From contig JAGKXD010000041.1 in the NCBI GenBank assembly GCA_021151525.1, positions 1 through 35,130 of the forward strand: DNA of 35,130 nucleotides. Direction: 5' to 3'. The position numbers and the translations under genes were made by a program. The stretch comes from Cellvibrionaceae bacterium (GTDB lineage Bacteria > Pseudomonadota > Gammaproteobacteria > Pseudomonadales > Cellvibrionaceae). The notes under the pieces were generated by a model. It was given only the letters and a program-made list of their open reading frames with translations, was not told the DNA's origin and searched no databases. Of this stretch, positions 30,806 through 35,130 are shown piece after piece. The stretch's first letter is position 1. Every line of letters starts with the position of its first letter.

Positions 30806-33106
30806 ATGTTAAGCAAAGATCTGGAAGTAACTTTGAATCTCGCCTTCAAAGGTGCGCGTTCGAAGCGCCACGAATTTATGACGGTCGAGCATTTATTGCT
30901 CGCACTTATCGACAACGATTCTGCTGCAAGTGTATTGCGTGCTTGCGGCGCTGACTTATCAAGCTTACGCAAAGAATTAATTGAATTTGTTGATTCCACT
31001 ACGCCCTTAATTCCAGAGCACGATGCCGAGCGCGAAACTCAGCCAACACTCGGTTTTCAACGTGTCTTGCAACGCGCTGTTTTTCACGTTCAATCGTCCG
31101 GCAAACAAGAAGTTACCGGTGCTAATGTATTAGTTGCTATTTTTAGCGAGCAAGAAAGCCAAGCTGTTTATTATTTGAAACAACAAAGCATTGCGCGTAT
31201 TGATGTTGTGAATTTTATTACTCACGGTATTCACAAGGTATCTGGTCATACTGATCATACCCATGATCATCAAGCACAAGAAAATCACGATGAAGAAGCT
31301 TCGTCCGGTGAATCAACTTCATCTAATCCTTTAGAAAACTACGCTAGCAATTTAAATGAAATGGCAATGCAAGGCCGTATCGATCCATTAGTAGGCCGTG
31401 CGGATGAAGTTGAGCGTGTTTGCCAAATTTTATCGCGTCGTCGCAAAAACAATCCGCTTTTAGTGGGTGAATCTGGCGTGGGAAAAACCGCTATTGCAGA
31501 AGGCTTGGCCAAGCGAATTGTGGATGGCGATGTACCCGAAAACCTATCGGACAGCGTCGTTTATTCGCTGGATATGGGCGCGCTTTTGGCGGGCACTAAA
31601 TATCGAGGTGATTTTGAAAAACGTTTTAAAGGTTTGTTGCACGAACTGAAAAAGCAAAAGAAATCCATTTTGTTTATTGATGAAATCCACACCATTATTG
31701 GTGCTGGCGCAGCATCTGGTGGTGTAATGGATGCATCAAATTTGTTGAAGCCTTTATTATCGTCTGGCGAAATTCGCTGCATGGGTTCAACAACCTATCA
31801 GGAATTCCGCGGAATTTTTGATAAAGATCGCGCCTTGTCTCGTCGCTTCCAAAAAGTGGATGTGGATGAACCAAGTGTTGATGAAACCTATCAAATTTTG
31901 AAAGGATTGAAGAGCCGTTTCGAAAAACATCACAACTTGCGTTATACCGATGCTGCTTTGCGTTCAGCAGCAGAATTGGCTGCGCGTTACATCAATGATC
32001 GCTTCTTGCCAGATAAAGCCATTGACGTTATTGATGAGGCGGGTGCTTATCAGCAATTGCAACCTGCGAGTAAGCGCAAGAAAACAATTGGTGTAACAGA
32101 TGTAGAAAATATCGTTGCGAAAATTGCGCGCATTCCTCCAAAAAGTGTGTCGTCTTCTGATAAAGAACAATTGCGTAAATTGGATCAGAATTTGAAGATG
32201 ACCGTGTTTGGTCAAGACGATGCCATTGATACGCTTGCCACTGCAATTAAATTGTCGCGCGCTGGTTTGGGTTCTTCGGAAAAGCCAATAGGTTCTTTCC
32301 TATTTTCTGGTCCAACAGGTGTTGGTAAGACGGAGGTTTCGCGCCAGCTTGCTAAAGCAATGGGCATGGAATTAATTCGTTTTGATATGTCCGAATATAT
32401 GGAGCGCCACACTGTATCGCGCTTGATTGGTGCGCCTCCGGGTTATGTTGGTTTTGATCAGGGCGGTTTGTTAACTGATGCTATTACCAAACAACCACAT
32501 TGCGTATTGTTGTTGGACGAAATCGAAAAAGCGCATCCCGAAGTTTTCAACCTGCTGTTGCAAGTTATGGATCACGGTACGCTTACCGACAACAATGGCC
32601 GTAAGGCAGATTTCCGCAACGTCATTTTAATTATGACGACCAATGCGGGTGCCGATGTTATGAGTCGCGCTTCAATCGGTTTCACCCATCAGGATCATAC
32701 AACTGACGGTATGGAAGCGATTAAGAAGATGTTTACGCCTGAGTTCCGTAACCGCTTGGATGCAATCGTTCAATTCGGCTCCTTGACCTTGGCAACCATC
32801 AAGACAGTGGTTGATAAGTTCCTTATGGAGCTGCAAACCCAGTTGGATGACAAACACGTAACATTGGAAATTACCGAAGACGCGCGCGAGTGGCTCGCAA
32901 TCCACGGCTACGATGTGCAAATGGGGGCTCGCCCAATGGCGCGCTTGATTCAGGAAAAACTGAAAAAGCCATTGGCAGAGGCAATTTTGTTTGGTGATCT
33001 ATCCCATGGGGGTGGTACGGTGGAGGTCGATCTTGATCCGATTAATGATCAATTGGATATCCATATCACCGCCAAGCAAGCCTCGCAGCAAACTGCCAAG
33101 GTGTGA
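30806..33106 (+). CDS. clpA: ClpA ATPase, unfoldase of the ClpAP protease
   Basis: 766 residues. The N-domain (about 1-140, two helical repeats) is followed by two AAA+ modules. Walker A of D1 is G-E-S-G-V-G-K-T and of D2 is G-P-T-G-V-G-K-T. The I-G-F loop that docks into ClpP is near residue 623 (A-S-I-G-F-T-H). ATG 30806 has AGAGGG 8 bases upstream; the preceding GTG 30803 is an alternative. The linker between N-domain and D1 (about 140-175) is unusually rich in His. ClpA unfolds ClpS-bound and ssrA-type substrates and feeds them to ClpP, which is not in the window. A strong terminator follows. Confidence 0.97.
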   Translation: MLSKDLEVTLNLAFKGARSKRHEFMTVEHLLLALIDNDSAASVLRACGADLSSLRKELIEFVDSTTPLIPEHDAERETQPTLGFQRVLQRAVFHVQSSGKQEVTGANVLVAIFSEQESQAVYYLKQQSIARIDVVNFITHGIHKVSGHTDHTHDHQAQENHDEEASSGESTSSNPLENYASNLNEMAMQGRIDPLVGRADEVERVCQILSRRRKNNPLLVGESGVGKTAIAEGLAKRIVDGDVPENLSDSVVYSLDMGALLAGTKYRGDFEKRFKGLLHELKKQKKSILFIDEIHTIIGAGAASGGVMDASNLLKPLLSSGEIRCMGSTTYQEFRGIFDKDRALSRRFQKVDVDEPSVDETYQILKGLKSRFEKHHNLRYTDAALRSAAELAARYINDRFLPDKAIDVIDEAGAYQQLQPASKRKKTIGVTDVENIVAKIARIPPKSVSSSDKEQLRKLDQNLKMTVFGQDDAIDTLATAIKLSRAGLGSSEKPIGSFLFSGPTGVGKTEVSRQLAKAMGMELIRFDMSEYMERHTVSRLIGAPPGYVGFDQGGLLTDAITKQPHCVLLLDEIEKAHPEVFNLLLQVMDHGTLTDNNGRKADFRNVILIMTTNAGADVMSRASIGFTHQDHTTDGMEAIKKMFTPEFRNRLDAIVQFGSLTLATIKTVVDKFLMELQTQLDDKHVTLEITEDAREWLAIHGYDVQMGARPMARLIQEKLKKPLAEAILFGDLSHGGGTVEVDLDPINDQLDIHITAKQASQQTAKV

Positions 33107-33132
33107 TTTTGGCGTAGAAATAAATAGAAAAC

Positions 33133-33160
33133 AAAAAGCCGCTGAAAAGCGGCTTTTTTT
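33133..33160 (+). terminator. Terminator of clpA
   Basis: AAAAAGCCGCT-GAAA-AGCGGCTTTTT: a perfect 11-base stem with a GNRA-type tetraloop and trailing T. Confidence 0.93.
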
Positions 33161-33207
33161 ATGGCTGTCTTACGAGTTTCTTGCGATGGGCTTGTGGTGA
33201 CAGCTAA

Positions 33208-33426
33208 TTAGCGAGCGCGGTAAGTGATACGACCCTTGGTCAAGTCATAGGGCGTCATTTCAACTTTAACCTTGTCGCCAGTCAGGATGCGGATGTAGTT
33301 CTTACGCATCTTTCCAGAAATATGGGCAGTTACAATGTGGCCATTTTCCAATTTAACGCGGAAAGTAGTGTTTGGCAGTGTATCAACGACTTCGCCATCA
33401 AACTCAATGTTGTCTTCTTTTGCCAT
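33208..33426 (-). CDS. infA: Translation initiation factor IF-1
   Basis: 72 residues, the exact usual size. IF-1 occupies the A site of the 30S subunit during initiation. The OB-fold sequence is nearly canonical: A-K-E-D-N-I-E-F-D-G-E-V-V-D-T-L-P-N at the start, I-S-G-K-M-R-K-N-Y-I-R-I-L in the middle and D-L-T-K-G-R-I-T-Y-R at the end. ATG 33426 has GAGGA upstream; an in-frame ATG at 33435 is not needed. It converges with clpA and lies downstream of bpt. Confidence 0.97.
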   Translation of the reverse strand: MAKEDNIEFDGEVVDTLPNTTFRVKLENGHIVTAHISGKMRKNYIRILTGDKVKVEMTPYDLTKGRITYRAR

Positions 33427-33580
33427 GCGGCACAATCCTCAGGTAACTAAACGTGTGGGAGGTAAAAATAGGCGCGAATTGTGCCTGAAATAGCCAGCTG
33501 AGCCAAGAGAAAAGCGTCATTAGGTACCTTTTTTCACTCATTAAGGCGCAACTTTTCTCAAATTGAGGTGTGGCTGGCCA

Positions 33581-34288
33581 CTAGTTGAGGCGTAACCAGC
33601 GGCGATTGATAAGGAGTTCGAGGGGGCGATAGTCGGTTTTGTAGTTCATTTTGTCGCATTGTTTAATCCAATAGCCCAAATAAACGTAGCTCAGCCCAAG
33701 CTGCTTAGCTCGTTCGATTTGAGCCAAAATGGCAAATTTACCCAAGCTGCGCTCACTTAGGTCGGCGTCGTAGAACGTGTATACCGCAGAGAGCCCATCA
33801 TCCAAGTGGTCGCATACGGAAACACCAATCAATCTCCCGTTTAACCGAAACTCCAAGTAGCGGGTTGAACCCCATTCGCTGGTTAAAAAAGCTTTGTATT
33901 GCTCTTCCGATGGAGGGTACATGTCGCCGTCTTGGTGGCGGCTATCAATGTAGCGAGAGTAAAGATTGTAATGCTCTAGAGTATCAATGCGATTGACTAG
34001 AACAACACTAAGGTCTTGATTCTTTTGCCAGCAGCGGCGTTGGCTGCGATTTGGCTGGAAGAGCATGACCGGAATTCGGCACGACATGCAAGCTTGGCAG
34101 CTCGAGCATTGGGGGCGGTAGAGGTGACCCCCACTGCGACGGAATCCTAACAGTGAAAGCTGGCTATATAGGTTCACATCTATAGCCGCCTCAGGATCTA
34201 CGAAAACAGTTGTTGCCTGTTCGCCATCAATATAGCTACAAGGGTGCGGCTGAGTTGCAAACAATTTCAGTGTGGATAGATCGGTCAT
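33581..34288 (-). CDS. bpt: Aspartate/glutamate leucyltransferase Bpt
   Basis: 235 residues. Bpt (formerly annotated ate, arginyltransferase) transfers Leu from Leu-tRNA to proteins with N-terminal Asp or Glu, creating N-degrons for ClpS. The Cys-rich N-terminal motif is clear: H-P-C-S-Y-I at the start, then Y-R-P-Q-C-S-S-C-Q-A-C near residues 57-67. Other marks: Y-I-D-S-R-H-Q-D-G-D-M, A-V-Y-T-F-Y-D-A-D and Y-V-Y-L-G-Y-W-I-K-Q-C-D-K-M-N-Y-K near the C-terminus. It begins 12 bases after aat ends, in one operon with it. Confidence 0.95.
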   Translation of the reverse strand: MTDLSTLKLFATQPHPCSYIDGEQATTVFVDPEAAIDVNLYSQLSLLGFRRSGGHLYRPQCSSCQACMSCRIPVMLFQPNRSQRRCWQKNQDLSVVLVNRIDTLEHYNLYSRYIDSRHQDGDMYPPSEEQYKAFLTSEWGSTRYLEFRLNGRLIGVSVCDHLDDGLSAVYTFYDADLSERSLGKFAILAQIERAKQLGLSYVYLGYWIKQCDKMNYKTDYRPLELLINRRWLRLN

Positions 34289-34300
34289 TATGGCCTCTCA

Positions 34301-35056
34301 TTAATACTGTAGCGCACTGCCTGAGTCTAGATTCGGCCAACTAGCAGGCTTAGTTGCCGACCAATTGGCGGGATAATTCGGTGAAACATTCACAAAGTCT
34401 ATCAGAGTGTTTTGAAATTTTTCACGCGAAATTTCAATGGCCCCCAAGCTAAACAGATGCTCATTGGCTACTTGGCAGTCTATAAGTTGGAAGTCCCAAA
34501 ACTTCAGTTGTTCGACTAAAAAAGCCAAACCAACTTTTGACGCGTTATTAGCACGGCTAAACATAGACTCTCCAAAAAATATTCTACCTAAAGCCATACC
34601 ATAGAGGCCACCAACCAACTCTTCCTTGGCTCCATCTTTTTTCCAGACTTCGACAGAATGAGCATAACCTTGAAGGTGCAAGTTTGAGTAGCCAGCAATG
34701 ATATCTTCGCTAATCCATGTGCCATCAGCGTAAGCACGTGGCGCTGCACATGCGCGCATTACTTCACTGAAACAATGATCAAATGTCACACGATAAGTTT
34801 CGTTGCGGATAATTTTTTTTAAGCTTTTAGATACATGTAGTTGGTTAGGGTAAATCACTGTGCGCGGATGAGGGCTCCACCAAAGAATCGGATCGCCTGC
34901 ACTAAACCAAGGAAAAATCCCCTGTTGGTAAGCCGCTAAAATTCGCTCAGATGATAAATCACCACCTACAGCTAATAGACCATTAGGCTCATTTAGTGCG
35001 AGTGATGGCGAAGGAAACAGTGTGTCGGAAGGGCTTAACCAAGGAATTTGAATCAT
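34301..35056 (-). CDS. aat: Leucyl/phenylalanyl-tRNA-protein transferase
   Basis: 251 residues from ATG 35056, which gives the standard M-I-Q-I-P-W-L start; an ATG at 35083 adds nine residues without a ribosome site. Aat adds Leu or Phe from tRNA to N-terminal Lys or Arg. Family marks: E-P-N-G-L-L-A-V-G-G-D-L, Y-Q-Q-G-I-F-P-W-F, W-W-S-P-H-P-R, Y-A-D-G-T-W-I, V-G-G-L-Y-G-M-A-L-G and F-F-G-E-S-M-F-S. It is the first gene of the aat-bpt pair. The remaining 74 bases to the window edge (35057-35130) show no gene. Confidence 0.96.
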   Translation of the reverse strand: MIQIPWLSPSDTLFPSPSLALNEPNGLLAVGGDLSSERILAAYQQGIFPWFSAGDPILWWSPHPRTVIYPNQLHVSKSLKKIIRNETYRVTFDHCFSEVMRACAAPRAYADGTWISEDIIAGYSNLHLQGYAHSVEVWKKDGAKEELVGGLYGMALGRIFFGESMFSRANNASKVGLAFLVEQLKFWDFQLIDCQVANEHLFSLGAIEISREKFQNTLIDFVNVSPNYPANWSATKPASWPNLDSGSALQY

Positions 35057-35130
35057 GGTAGATAGATTTTGGTTGAATAACAATAATCAGATGTTTTGTC
35101 GAATTTCTATATAGTCACACATTTAATGAG

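Noticed and set aside
1..35130. CRISPR array, tRNA, prophage or IS element
   Set aside because: No spaced direct repeats, cloverleaf sequences, integrase, transposase or phage structural genes were seen.

Overview
The window looks like chromosomal DNA of a gammaproteobacterium of the Cellvibrionaceae, most likely Cellvibrio or a close relative. Three things point there: housekeeping proteins that read as gammaproteobacterial (RecA, ProRS, PurB, MnmA, HflD, RluE, ClpS/ClpA, Bpt, Aat); Pseudomonas-like gene order (nudJ-mnmA-hflD-purB, and icd-cspD-clpS-clpA-infA-bpt-aat); and a secreted lipoprotein with a long polyserine linker, a habit of Cellvibrio and Saccharophagus. The genus is inferred from memory of these families, not from a search. 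I see no CRISPR array, tRNA, rRNA, prophage or insertion sequence.

Layout. 1-2002: the 3' part of a secreted HExxH metallopeptidase and a small exported partner. 2003-4549: recA behind two overlapping LexA-like boxes, a DUF4136 lipoprotein gene, a strong terminator and then recX. 4764-9794: an RND efflux pair (adaptor and inner-membrane pump, no outer-membrane channel) followed by a LamG-like lipoprotein. 9921-13716 (minus): a PEBP-family lipoprotein with a polyserine linker, a membrane-anchored AraC regulator and proS. 13837-14800: a HIT-family gene and a convergent HU-like gene with a histone H1-like Ala/Lys/Pro tail, sharing a bidirectional terminator.

15073-21534 (minus): a colinear run nudJ, mnmA, hflD, purB, roxA, GNAT, and a PLD-like protein. 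It is interrupted by two highly structured intergenic elements, at 17252-17517 and 19091-19166. 21615-24838 (minus): a MacB/FtsX-type ABC exporter and an unlisted 37-residue membrane peptide, divergent from a TetR regulator (24949-25518), with palindromic candidate operators between them. 25520-28795: rluE with a long basic tail, and monomeric isocitrate dehydrogenase. 28945-29811: an orphan periplasmic binding-protein-like gene. 29888-35056: cspD, clpS, clpA, infA, bpt and aat.

How the genes work together. The right end holds a nearly complete bacterial N-degron pathway: Aat and Bpt add destabilising N-terminal residues, ClpS recognises them and ClpA unfolds the substrate; only ClpP is missing. 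RecA and RecX form the recombination module. MnmA, RluE, RoxA, ProRS and IF-1 all serve translation or ribosome modification. The most unusual parts are the two structured intergenic elements, the hidden small membrane peptide with its ABC/TetR locus, the lipoprotein gene wedged between recA and recX, the H1-tailed HU protein, and the metallopeptidase/partner pair. I found no clear-cut new multi-gene defence or biosynthetic system.
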